Shown here: piece by piece, positions 1 to 5,525 of the stretch | How positions within the stretch are numbered: the stretch's first letter is position 1 | How the letters are laid out: every line of letters starts with the position of its first letter | Assembly (NCBI GenBank): GCA_021772215.1 | Contig: JAJFMK010000091.1 | Location: forward strand, 1 to 5,525 | Direction: 5' to 3' | Length of the DNA: 5,525 nucleotides | DNA from: Chlamydiota bacterium | GTDB lineage: Bacteria; Chlamydiota; Chlamydiia; Chlamydiales; JAJFMK01 | Made by a program: the position numbers and the translations under genes | The notes under the pieces: model-generated | Databases searched by the model: none | The model's input: only the letters and a program-made list of their open reading frames with translations | Told to the model about the DNA's origin: nothing

Positions 1-541
1 TGGGGTGGAGCTGGTTAGGAATCGTGCTATCGATCTGCCCCCGAACCGTTACGAAGGTGATCTCCTTATCTAAGTTGGTAAGAAGAGAATAGATTGAATC
101 GATCCCTCCGCTAAAGGGAAGAAGGAGCCTATTTTGGGGAAAATCAAACCGATGCTTGATCAGCTTCTTGGGAACAAGCTTGCCATTCCAGCTAACTTTT
201 GGATGAAACCGCTTTAAGGTGGCACGAATTTTTTCGATACTCTTAAAAAGATCTCTGTCAAGCGCCTCCACGCTCAGTTCTAAGTCAGATCGCAAAACGG
301 AAGCGATCGCATCAAAGAAGAAGGGCATGATGGTGATCGAAGGGTCATAGAGGCGCAAGTCAAGCTTTGGTTCGTCATAGCTGATGAAATGGCTCCGCCT
401 TTGAAGGGCGACGGCAGCGAACTTTTGACCTGGGGTCACTTTGATGCTATTTTTTTTGACCTCAATTTTCTGGATCAGAGGCTCTGTGGCCGCGCTTAGA
501 GAGAAAAAAAAGAGAAGTAGAAGACTACCAGCTTGCCTCAT
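1..541 (-). CDS. PP-loop ATP-pyrophosphatase-like protein with N-terminal hydrophobic leader (partial, C-terminus cut by window edge)
   Basis: An open frame of 180 complete codons starts at ATG 541 and runs off the left edge, so the C-terminal part is missing. Residues 139-149 read LLLPFSGGIDS, a clear PP-loop (SGGxDS, bases 95-112), followed by a beta-strand-like ITFVTVRGQIDS (161-172). This fits N-type ATP pyrophosphatases, which adenylate a substrate and release PPi (the fold of ExsB/QueC, ThiI and asparagine synthetases). The 140-residue N-terminal region is not a known domain to me. It resembles the pre-domain in uncharacterised proteins that carry a SGGVDS motif at a similar depth. Residues 6-18 are strongly hydrophobic (SLLLLFFFSLSAA) after a single Arg, which looks like a Sec signal peptide and is odd for an ATP-using enzyme. 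The start is well supported: an in-frame TAA lies at 548-550, AAGG sits 9 nt upstream of the ATG, and it overlaps the propeller gene by 17 bp. The substrate is unknown. The PP-loop call is firm and the family call is tentative. Confidence 0.75.
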   Translation of the reverse strand, partial: MRQAGSLLLLFFFSLSAATEPLIQKIEVKKNSIKVTPGQKFAAVALQRRSHFISYDEPKLDLRLYDPSITIMPFFFDAIASVLRSDLELSVEALDRDLFKSIEKIRATLKRFHPKVSWNGKLVPKKLIKHRFDFPQNRLLLPFSGGIDSIYSLLTNLDKEITFVTVRGQIDSTIPNQLHP

Positions 542-1529
542 AAACAGTTACCTTATCATCGCCATAGTTTGTGACTGCCAAAAAGCGGCCATCTTGTGAA
601 AAGTGAAGGCCGTGGGGAAGAAAGAGTTCCGACACTTCGCCCTCTAAGATGGTCCAGCTCGTCTCTATTTCACCGCTGTTGGGGTTATACTGATGAGCTG
701 TCACGCGGTCGAGGACCTGGTCAACTGCAACAATCGTGGCTGTTCTAGGGTGGAACGCGATGGTCTCTGTTGAGGTGAGGTTTTCGACAATAGAGGTAGG
801 AGTGGGGTTAATCCATCCCCGCTTTTGATAGCGATGGAGAGCTAACATCCCTGAGCTATAGCCGATTTTGTTTCCTAGCTGTGTGCAGTATCCAATTGCG
901 ACAAATTTCCCATCATGGGAAAAAGCGACACTTTTTGGGCGCATCGGCTCAAAGGGGCAGTTCAACTTCTGCTTTCCAATCAGATTAAAGAAGGGAGCTT
1001 CCTGGATCTCCATAAGCTTCACATGTGCATCCTTGCCTAGGCTGCTATAGGCAAGAAACCGACTATCGGGGCTAAACTGTGCCGAATGAGCCTGGAAACT
1101 GCTGATAGAGAAGAGGGGTGGGGTGGTGAGCTCTCCATTAGAGTTGAGCTTATAGAGGTTAACTCGCCCATTTCTCATGTTCGGAATGGCTGCAAACTTT
1201 TGATTAGATGAAAGAGCAATGTTTTCTGGGTATGAGAGTTTGAGCTTACTGCTGCTGTAGGAGGCCGTTGGTGTTAAGGATAGCTCTTCTCTGTTAAATC
1301 GATAGCACCAGATGATTTCTGTTAAAAAATTGATAGTTAGTAGCTTCTCATCTCCAGGGCACCAGCAGACCCCTGTACAGGTAGAGTAGCGCGGCCGGTC
1401 ACCGGCATATTGGATGCTATGCCTCTTGGAAGGGTTGCTCAGAAGGGAGTTGGGGGTATAGGCTTTGGTGACTGGGTAGGGGGTGAGCTGTAGGGTGAGC
1501 AGAAGCCCACAAAGTAGACCTGTAATCAA
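525..1529 (-). CDS. Exported beta-propeller (WD40/YVTN/lactonase-like) protein
   Basis: This 334-residue protein has an N-terminal hydrophobic segment (about residues 4-16) and a possible signal-peptidase I site after T21-K22-A23, so it is probably exported. Six repeats of about 50 residues follow the pattern hydrophobic-x-F-S-x-D-x-x-F-L-A ... V-x-x-Y/L: near residues 53-78, 102-127, 148-174, 199-234, 255-281 and 306-330. The clearest copies are AQFSPDSRFLAYSS (150-163), VAFSHDGKFVAIGY (201-214) and LHFSQDGRFLAVTN (308-321). This is a beta-propeller as in WD40, YVTN or 6-phosphogluconolactonase-like proteins. Such proteins are usually binding scaffolds and sometimes enzymes; no catalytic residues can be assigned here. 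C51, C55 and C57 cluster in blade 1. The start is uncertain: TTG 1529 overlaps the stop of the preceding gene (TTGA) and lacks a Shine-Dalgarno. CTG 1544 would add five residues including an Arg, giving a more orthodox signal peptide. The fold is likely and the function unknown. Confidence 0.8.
   Translation of the reverse strand: MITGLLCGLLLTLQLTPYPVTKAYTPNSLLSNPSKRHSIQYAGDRPRYSTCTGVCWCPGDEKLLTINFLTEIIWCYRFNREELSLTPTASYSSSKLKLSYPENIALSSNQKFAAIPNMRNGRVNLYKLNSNGELTTPPLFSISSFQAHSAQFSPDSRFLAYSSLGKDAHVKLMEIQEAPFFNLIGKQKLNCPFEPMRPKSVAFSHDGKFVAIGYCTQLGNKIGYSSGMLALHRYQKRGWINPTPTSIVENLTSTETIAFHPRTATIVAVDQVLDRVTAHQYNPNSGEIETSWTILEGEVSELFLPHGLHFSQDGRFLAVTNYGDDKVTVYEASW
551..554 (-). promoter_or_regulatory. 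Ribosome binding site of the PP-loop gene
   Basis: AAGG on the minus strand lies 9 nt before ATG 541, inside the end of the propeller gene. With the in-frame TAA at 548-550 it supports the upstream start and hence the reality of the hydrophobic leader in the PP-loop protein. Confidence 0.5.
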
Positions 1530-1846
1530 CGAACGAAGAGCCAGTTGCGGTTAATGTCTTTGAGCTCAGAGCGCGCTTTTTTTGCACGTCTTGGGTCGCT
1601 AATGGCGCCTTCGGAGCGGCCTAAAGAGCGGTCGAGATCGCGTCTTAGAACCTCAATTTGGTTGAGATCTTTTTCCGTGAAATTGTCTTTATCGCTTAAG
1701 AGCAGAAGAACCTGCTCCTTGGTTATGCCGAGGCCGCTAAGCTGCTGTTCGACATCGCATGTGATCTCATCAAAGCGCTCCTTCTCCTCCTGCAGGCGGC
1801 GCTCAAAGTGGAGTGTCTTCTCTTCTGACGAGTCTGGGTAAAACAT
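1526..1846 (-). CDS. Small charged helical protein of unknown function
   Basis: A 106-residue protein very rich in Glu, Lys, Arg and Asp, with no signal peptide or membrane segment. Predicted by eye it is almost entirely helical, with a heptad-like stretch around residues 8-36 (EEKTLHFERRLQEEKERFDE) and a second charged helix around 57-76 (EKDLNQIEVLRRDLDRSL), joined by a loop with LSGLGITKEQ. It may be a cytoplasmic coiled-coil or adaptor protein. I do not recognise the family. The ATG at 1846 overlaps the rseP stop by one base (TGATG), the classical arrangement for translational coupling. A TTG at 1849 is an alternative that adds one Met: GAGG at 1858-1861 lies 8 nt before the TTG and 11 nt before the ATG. 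The gene's end overlaps the next start by four bases. That it is real is supported by the coupling on both sides and by the absence of any room for another gene; the antisense frame here is only a shadow. Confidence 0.75.
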   Translation of the reverse strand: MFYPDSSEEKTLHFERRLQEEKERFDEITCDVEQQLSGLGITKEQVLLLLSDKDNFTEKDLNQIEVLRRDLDRSLGRSEGAISDPRRAKKARSELKDINRNWLFVR

Positions 1847-3717
1847 CAAAATATAATCCTCAAAAAGTCATTAAAGGTAAACCAGATGATTAAAATCAAT
1901 ACTGCTAAAATAAAGGGGATAATTAGCTTTTCAAGCATTGAGATTGTCATCCGTCGTCCTGTGACAATCTCACAAAGGGAGATGCAGATGGAGCCGCCAT
2001 CTAAGACAGGCAGAGGTAGCAGATTGATGATCGCAAGGTTTAGGCTGATGACAGCGAGCCAGTATAGGGCGTTGAGCCAGCTGATACCGAAGGAGTCGGC
2101 AGTAGCTGAGACAATGCCTACGGGGCCAAGGATCTGTCCATTGCTCGCCTGTCCCGTGATGATAGAGACGAGGCCAAGCCAGACACCTTTAATCGAATGG
2201 ATGATCGGGCCTTCGGGGCTTGGGTTGTGTCTCACTAAGGCGTCGCCAAAGGAGGTGGCATTGAAGAGCGGGTGGAGAGAGAGTAGCTCATATTTTTCCG
2301 CCTTACCCATCCGGGAGATATCCTCAAGTTTCCCCTCCTGTTCTTGGACAGCCTGTAAAAGTGCCTCTTCGCTGTAGGGACCAATCAGAACATAAGAGCC
2401 GTAGCTAGTGGCCCCCTGATCGCTGCCGATATTCATGGCAATCTCTTCAATTTCGGCGAGCTGACGATCTTCTAAAAAGATCGCTTCCGCCTCCTTTTTC
2501 TCTTCAACCTGGAAGGGGCCCTTGTTTCGTTGGACAATGAAGCTGTAGTATTTCTGCTGAATCTTTTCCAACAGCTGATCGGCGGAGGAGACAGCCTGCC
2601 CATCGACAGCCAAGATGCGATCACCGGGTTGTAGAGGATCTATCAGGTCTTTCGGAGAATTCTTGATAAATAGTTCGTTCGGTTCAGTGCCATCGAGGTA
2701 GGGAATGCGGTCCAAAACGTAGTTGTCGCCTGTCAACTCATAGGGAATAAATGTGAGGTTGCGCAAAGGGGTTAGGTTGAGGTTAGCCTCCCACTGCCAA
2801 TCGGTCAGCTCCTCTCGTGTGACGGGGTCTAATCTGAAATCATTGATTGTCGAGCGTGGCGAGAGCTTAAAGAGGATCTCCCCATCCCTTTCGATCGTCA
2901 AGAGAGAGAGCTCGGCGCTTAAGATTTTGGGGATTTGATGTGTTGAGAAGAGGAGCTGGCCATCAAGCCAAAGAAGTTGATCTCCGAGTTCAACACCGTA
3001 ATTTTTAAGTTGATTCACCTGAGCGCGGCTGCTCTTTTGATAATAGAGGGTACGCGCCGGCAGCAAGATACCTGTGGTCTTGTTGCCCTCCATGTTTTTG
3101 ATAGAGGCGACATCGACGGAGAAGGGGGTATACTCTTGATTTCTGTAGTCGATGCGATACCCTTCGAGGTGAAGCTGGTCATGTTCGGTGTGACCTTTGA
3201 GGGCGATCATATCGCTATCAGATTTTGAGGGAGGCGTGATCGAGGTGACCTGGTCACCCGGACGAAGTCCCTGATCGACCAGCTCGGAGGCGGGATGCAG
3301 CATCCCGATATAGCTATTTTGTAGGATGAAGGGGGAAAATTTCCCTCCGGCAAACCAGATGACGATATAGAGTAGAATCGCGAAGAGGAAGTTGACAAAG
3401 GGGCCCATGAAAGCGACTTTCATACGGTCCCAAGGAGATTTACCAAAGAAGCCGTCGGGGATTGAATAGGGGTCGACGGACCCATCCTTATCAGTCCCAG
3501 CAATCCGTACAAAACCGCCGATGGGCAGCCATCCGACCTGCCATCTCTCCCCATTGGGGCGGTCCCACTTCCATATAGCGTTCCCAAAGCCGATGCTAAA
3601 GGTCTCCACCCGCATGCCAACGCGTCTGGCCATCCAGTAGTGTCCCAACTCATGGATGAAGACTAAGATTCCTAACCCTATAATGGCCAAGAAGATGTGA
3701 TAAATTGTGACTAACAT
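1846..3717 (-). CDS. rseP: RseP/YaeL-type site-2 intramembrane zinc metalloprotease (long form, M50 family)
   Basis: This is a 623-residue polytopic membrane protease. In this family RseP cuts transmembrane segments, such as anti-sigma factors and leftover signal peptides, inside the inner membrane. The zinc site is complete: HELGH at residues 22-26 in the first membrane segment supplies two His and the catalytic Glu23, and NLLPLPVLDGG at 565-575 supplies Asp573. Other family marks are PIGGFVRIAG (65-74), MGPFVNF (104-110) and GPVGI (531-535). Membrane segments lie near 4-22, 101-123, 551-569 and 597-616. The periplasmic part between TM2 and TM3 is very large and has three PDZ-like turns: GLRPGDQVTSI (150-160), GVELGDQLLWLDGQ (241-254) and PLQPGDRILAVDGQ (361-374). 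E. coli RseP has about 450 residues and two PDZ domains; chlamydial orthologues are near 620, so this is not a frameshift artefact. ATG 3717 lies 4 bp after the dxr stop, with AGAGG (3727-3731) inside the end of dxr at 9 nt spacing. Confidence 0.95.
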   Translation of the reverse strand: MLVTIYHIFLAIIGLGILVFIHELGHYWMARRVGMRVETFSIGFGNAIWKWDRPNGERWQVGWLPIGGFVRIAGTDKDGSVDPYSIPDGFFGKSPWDRMKVAFMGPFVNFLFAILLYIVIWFAGGKFSPFILQNSYIGMLHPASELVDQGLRPGDQVTSITPPSKSDSDMIALKGHTEHDQLHLEGYRIDYRNQEYTPFSVDVASIKNMEGNKTTGILLPARTLYYQKSSRAQVNQLKNYGVELGDQLLWLDGQLLFSTHQIPKILSAELSLLTIERDGEILFKLSPRSTINDFRLDPVTREELTDWQWEANLNLTPLRNLTFIPYELTGDNYVLDRIPYLDGTEPNELFIKNSPKDLIDPLQPGDRILAVDGQAVSSADQLLEKIQQKYYSFIVQRNKGPFQVEEKKEAEAIFLEDRQLAEIEEIAMNIGSDQGATSYGSYVLIGPYSEEALLQAVQEQEGKLEDISRMGKAEKYELLSLHPLFNATSFGDALVRHNPSPEGPIIHSIKGVWLGLVSIITGQASNGQILGPVGIVSATADSFGISWLNALYWLAVISLNLAIINLLPLPVLDGGSICISLCEIVTGRRMTISMLEKLIIPFILAVLILIIWFTFNDFLRIIF

Positions 3718-3721
3718 GACC

Positions 3722-4858
3722 TCACGCCTCTGCTGCTAGTTCCCTCGCCTCTGATTCGATGGCTAAAATTGTATCAAAGGAACTCATTTTTTCGATAGGA
3801 TGGTTTAACATTAATTTTTCTAATTTCTCTCCTATAGCCGGCCAGCTGATCCGCTCATTCGCAAATCTTTGAACGAGAACCTCATTGGCAGCGTTCATAA
3901 AGCAGGGGAGGCTGCCTCCTTCGCGACCTGCCTCGTAGGCGAGTCGAAGGCAGCGAAAGCGTTCTGTGTCAGGAGGGTAGAACTGTAGGGATAGCGCTTT
4001 TGTGAAATTAAATTTTTTCAGTAATCCTCTGCGGCGTGTCGGATAGGTGAGGGCATACTGGATCGGAGGCAACATGTTGGGCTCCCCCATCTGCGCCATG
4101 ATGCTCTGGTCGACAAATTCGATCATGCTGTGAACCACCTGCTCCGGATGAACCACCACGTCGATCTTGTCGACTGGCATCTCAAAGAGAGCGCTCGCCT
4201 CTAAGAGCTCAAGACCCTTATTCATCAAGGTAGAGGAGTCGATCGTCACCTTCGTGCCCATGTCGTAGTTGGGGTGGTTGAGAGCCGCCTTCAAAGAGAC
4301 AGATCGAAGCTCTGCCTCGGATAGATTGCGAAAGGGGCCGCCGGACGCTGTTAGGATAAGACGAGCCACATCCTCTCTCCTTTCGCCGTTAAGACATTGA
4401 AAAAGGGCGGTCAGCTCGCTGTCAATCGGGATAATTTTTGCCCCATAGCGCTTCGCCTCCTCCATGACCATTGAGCCTGCCGAGACCAAGACCTCTTTTG
4501 TGGCTAGGGCAACCTGTCGTCCCTTTCGTATAGCTGCCAGTGTGGGAATCAATCCAATCGAGCCATTCGTGGCGCTGACGACGAGGTCGGCCCCCTCGAT
4601 TTCCGCTACTGCGGTGAGACCCTCCATGGAGGCTAGCACCTCTACAGCGACGCCTCTACGTTTAAGCTCAATAGCCTTGGTCTCATCATAGACCGCCACA
4701 AGCTTCGGGCGAAACTCTTTGATCTGCTCTTCAAGTAGGTCGATATTGCTCTTCGCCGCCAGAGCCACTACTTCAAATTCCTCTTTGAGGTGCGAGGCAA
4801 TCTTTAGGGTATTTTTTCCGATGCTGCCTGTCGAACCGATGATGGATAGTCTTTTCAT
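3722..4858 (-). CDS. dxr: 1-deoxy-D-xylulose 5-phosphate reductoisomerase
   Basis: Dxr (IspC) rearranges and reduces 1-deoxy-D-xylulose 5-phosphate to 2-C-methyl-D-erythritol 4-phosphate with NADPH and a divalent metal. It is the first committed step of the MEP isoprenoid pathway and the target of fosmidomycin, and acts in the cytoplasm. The 378 residues are close to family length. Visible motifs: NADPH-binding GSTGSIG (8-14); metal-site DSE (146-148); ASGGPF (171-176) in the flexible-loop region; HPN (195-197); IDSSTLMNKGLE (206-217) with the third metal ligand E217; VHSM (242-245); GEPNMLPP (258-265); NAANE (322-326). Two normally conserved positions differ: DSEH is DSEL here (L149) and LANKE is LATKE (T120). 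MKRLSIIGSTGSIG is the canonical N-terminus, so the ATG at 4858 is secure, although no good Shine-Dalgarno precedes it. It is the first gene of the operon and is followed 4 bp later by rseP, an order I recall from Chlamydia. Confidence 0.97.
   Translation of the reverse strand: MKRLSIIGSTGSIGKNTLKIASHLKEEFEVVALAAKSNIDLLEEQIKEFRPKLVAVYDETKAIELKRRGVAVEVLASMEGLTAVAEIEGADLVVSATNGSIGLIPTLAAIRKGRQVALATKEVLVSAGSMVMEEAKRYGAKIIPIDSELTALFQCLNGERREDVARLILTASGGPFRNLSEAELRSVSLKAALNHPNYDMGTKVTIDSSTLMNKGLELLEASALFEMPVDKIDVVVHPEQVVHSMIEFVDQSIMAQMGEPNMLPPIQYALTYPTRRRGLLKKFNFTKALSLQFYPPDTERFRCLRLAYEAGREGGSLPCFMNAANEVLVQRFANERISWPAIGEKLEKLMLNHPIEKMSSFDTILAIESEARELAAEA
3727..3731 (-). promoter_or_regulatory. Ribosome binding site of rseP inside the end of dxr
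   Basis: AGAGG on the minus strand lies within the last codons of dxr, 9 nt before the rseP ATG. Translation of dxr would therefore run through the rseP binding site, in keeping with coupled expression. Confidence 0.6.
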
Positions 4859-4868
4859 GAGAGTACAA

Positions 4869-4897
4869 AGTATATAGGGCCTCGAATCTCTTTACAA
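4869..4897 (-). promoter_or_regulatory. Candidate sigma-70-type promoter for the dxr operon
   Basis: On the minus strand TTGTAA (4892-4897) is followed after exactly 17 bp by TATACT (4869-4874), matching the consensus at 4 of 6 and 5 of 6 positions. The -10 ends only 10 bp before the dxr ATG, so transcription would start about 3 nt before it. An overlapping TATATA two bases upstream is an alternative -10 with a 15-bp spacer. The call is by eye; a promoter further upstream is possible. Confidence 0.45.
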
Positions 4898-4994
4898 GTC
4901 TACCCTTTGAAAGATCAGCCGAATTATTAAAAATTTCTTCCTATAAAAATAATAATATCTTAGCCTGACAGCCTCCAAGAAAAGCTAATATCTC

Positions 4995-4998
4995 GAGG
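4995..4998 (+). promoter_or_regulatory. Ribosome binding site of the plus-strand gene
   Basis: GAGG lies 5 nt before ATG 5004, and an in-frame TAA sits directly before that ATG. Together these fix the start of a gene whose product is otherwise unrecognised. Confidence 0.65.
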
Positions 4999-5003
4999 TT
5001 TAA

Positions 5004-5525
5004 ATGACTGTTTTATCTCCCCTTTCTCCTAACGAGAACTCCTCCCCAACGCCTGACGCAGCTCTGCTCCCCCAAGTCAAACAGGACTTACGCCAATATA
5101 TCGACCACATAGGCCAGACGGACCCGATCCTCGCCTCGGGACTCTCCCGCCGCGTCTCTCTTTGCGGCTGGACCCCTCACGAAATCCACTCCCTTCGCTC
5201 TCTTGGTCTTCCCATCCCCATCGCTTTTTGCCCCAACCCGGGCCTACCCGGCGGCGGCGCAGGGGACCTTGTGGTCGATATGATTCGAGGGTTCATCACC
5301 ATTGCTCTAGAAGGTAACAAAAAGTCTGTCGAGCAGGACCTAGAGAAAACCATCGTCAAAGCGACCATCCTCCTCCCCGACGGCTCTCAAGAGGTCGGAA
5401 GCCACCAAGGCGGCCGCATCCTCAGCGATCCCAAGAAAAATCGCTTTGGCTTCAACCCAAGGTACACCCTCCTCGCCGCCGGGCAAGGGGAGTTCACCTC
5501 CGCCCGTGTCACCTACATCGGCAAG
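5004..5525 (+). CDS. Hypothetical protein (partial, C-terminus cut by window edge)
   Basis: An uninterrupted frame of 174 codons runs from ATG 5004 to the right edge. The start is clear: an in-frame TAA lies immediately upstream (5001-5003) and GAGG (4995-4998) is 5 nt from the ATG. I do not recognise the protein. The first 20 residues are rich in Ser, Pro, Asn and Thr without a hydrophobic core (MTVLSPLSPNENSSPTPDAA), so there is no Sec signal; such a leader would be compatible with a type III secretion signal, but that is speculation. The rest seems globular, with a glycine-rich turn LPGGGAGD (81-88), a hydrophobic stretch VDMIRGFITIALEG (91-104), and an aromatic block NRFGFNPRYTLLAAGQG (146-162). 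There is no clear membrane segment. Codons end in C very often (for example TAC ACC CTC CTC GCC GCC), which argues for real coding. It is transcribed divergently from dxr. Confidence 0.7.
   Translation, partial: MTVLSPLSPNENSSPTPDAALLPQVKQDLRQYIDHIGQTDPILASGLSRRVSLCGWTPHEIHSLRSLGLPIPIAFCPNPGLPGGGAGDLVVDMIRGFITIALEGNKKSVEQDLEKTIVKATILLPDGSQEVGSHQGGRILSDPKKNRFGFNPRYTLLAAGQGEFTSARVTYIGK

Larger units (their letters stand above)
4859..5003. promoter_or_regulatory. Divergent intergenic region between dxr operon and plus-strand gene
   Basis: This is the only non-coding stretch in the window, 145 bp, and it must hold the promoters for both directions. It is clearly more AT-rich than its flanks, especially 4921-4960. 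On the plus strand possible -10 elements are TATAAA (4942-4947) and TAATAT (4953-4958), but neither has a convincing -35 at proper spacing; TTGAAA at 4907-4912 is too far from both. Short inverted arms CCTCGA (4880-4885) and TCGAGG (4993-4998) bracket the region, 107 bp apart, too short and distant to mean much. No riboswitch, RNA gene or terminator hairpin was recognised. Confidence 0.6.

Noticed and set aside
501..520. Purine-rich A-run that might be a terminator tract
   Set aside because: It encodes the Leu/Phe-rich leader of the PP-loop protein; no GC-rich hairpin precedes it on either strand.
1506..1529. Possible lipobox (LLCG) at the N-terminus of the propeller protein
   Set aside because: The residue before Cys7 is Leu, not Ala, Gly or Ser, and the Cys is only seven residues from the start, too short for a lipoprotein signal.
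1545..1841. Plus-strand open frame of 98 codons opposite the small helical protein
   Set aside because: Ser/Arg/Leu-rich translation typical of an antisense shadow; the minus-strand frame has TGATG and TTGA coupling to its neighbours.
1886..2377. Plus-strand open frame of 163 codons opposite rseP
   Set aside because: It lies antisense to the conserved C-terminal catalytic part of RseP (LDGG region); the translation has no recognisable domain and is a shadow of the minus-strand coding.
1846..3717. Frameshift or fusion suspected because RseP is 623 residues long
   Set aside because: One frame carries both HELGH and the LDGG motif with all expected membrane segments, and chlamydial RseP proteins are of similar length.
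4880..4998. Inverted CCTCGA / TCGAGG arms bracketing the intergenic region
   Set aside because: Six-base arms 107 bp apart are expected by chance; the right arm overlaps the ribosome binding site of the plus-strand gene.
5177..5368. Minus-strand open frame of 63 codons opposite the plus-strand gene
   Set aside because: The plus-strand frame is open for 522 bp with a Shine-Dalgarno and an upstream stop; the minus frame has neither context nor domain.

Overview
The window looks like part of a chromosome from the phylum Chlamydiota (Chlamydiae), most likely an environmental, amoeba-associated member rather than Chlamydia proper. The argument rests on gene order and protein architecture. A dxr gene is followed directly by an unusually long RseP-type site-2 protease (623 residues), without the uppS and cdsA genes that separate the two in Escherichia coli and many other proteobacteria. 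I recall the same dxr-rseP adjacency and a similar RseP length from Chlamydia (CT071-CT072). The base composition is moderate, not strongly AT-rich. The assignment is inference and no search was run.

Layout: five genes on the minus strand form one tight block from about 4858 down to the left edge. In order of transcription they are dxr (4858-3722), rseP (3717-1846), a 106-residue charged helical protein of unknown function (1846-1526), an exported beta-propeller protein with six visible blades (1529-525), and a PP-loop ATP-pyrophosphatase-like protein that runs off the left edge (541-1). Junctions are 4 bp apart or overlapping by 1, 4 and 17 bp, so the block reads as a translationally coupled operon. 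No internal terminator is visible.

A 145-bp AT-rich divergent intergenic region (4859-5003) separates this operon from a plus-strand gene that starts at 5004 and is cut by the right edge. That gene is not recognised. Its first 20 or so residues are rich in Ser and Pro. A promoter-like pair on the minus strand has its -10 only 10 bp from the dxr ATG, which would give a nearly leaderless dxr mRNA.

Function: Dxr makes 2-C-methyl-D-erythritol 4-phosphate, the first committed step of isoprenoid synthesis. RseP is an intramembrane zinc protease of envelope stress and signal-peptide clearance. The three downstream genes have no clear metabolic tie to them. The propeller and, surprisingly, the PP-loop protein both begin with a signal-peptide-like hydrophobic segment, so the distal operon may serve the cell envelope. 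The main points for a second look are the PP-loop protein with an apparent export signal, the Dxr substitution of a normally conserved active-site histidine (DSEL instead of DSEH), the possible leaderless dxr start, the three PDZ-like signatures in RseP, and the non-ATG overlap start of the propeller gene.
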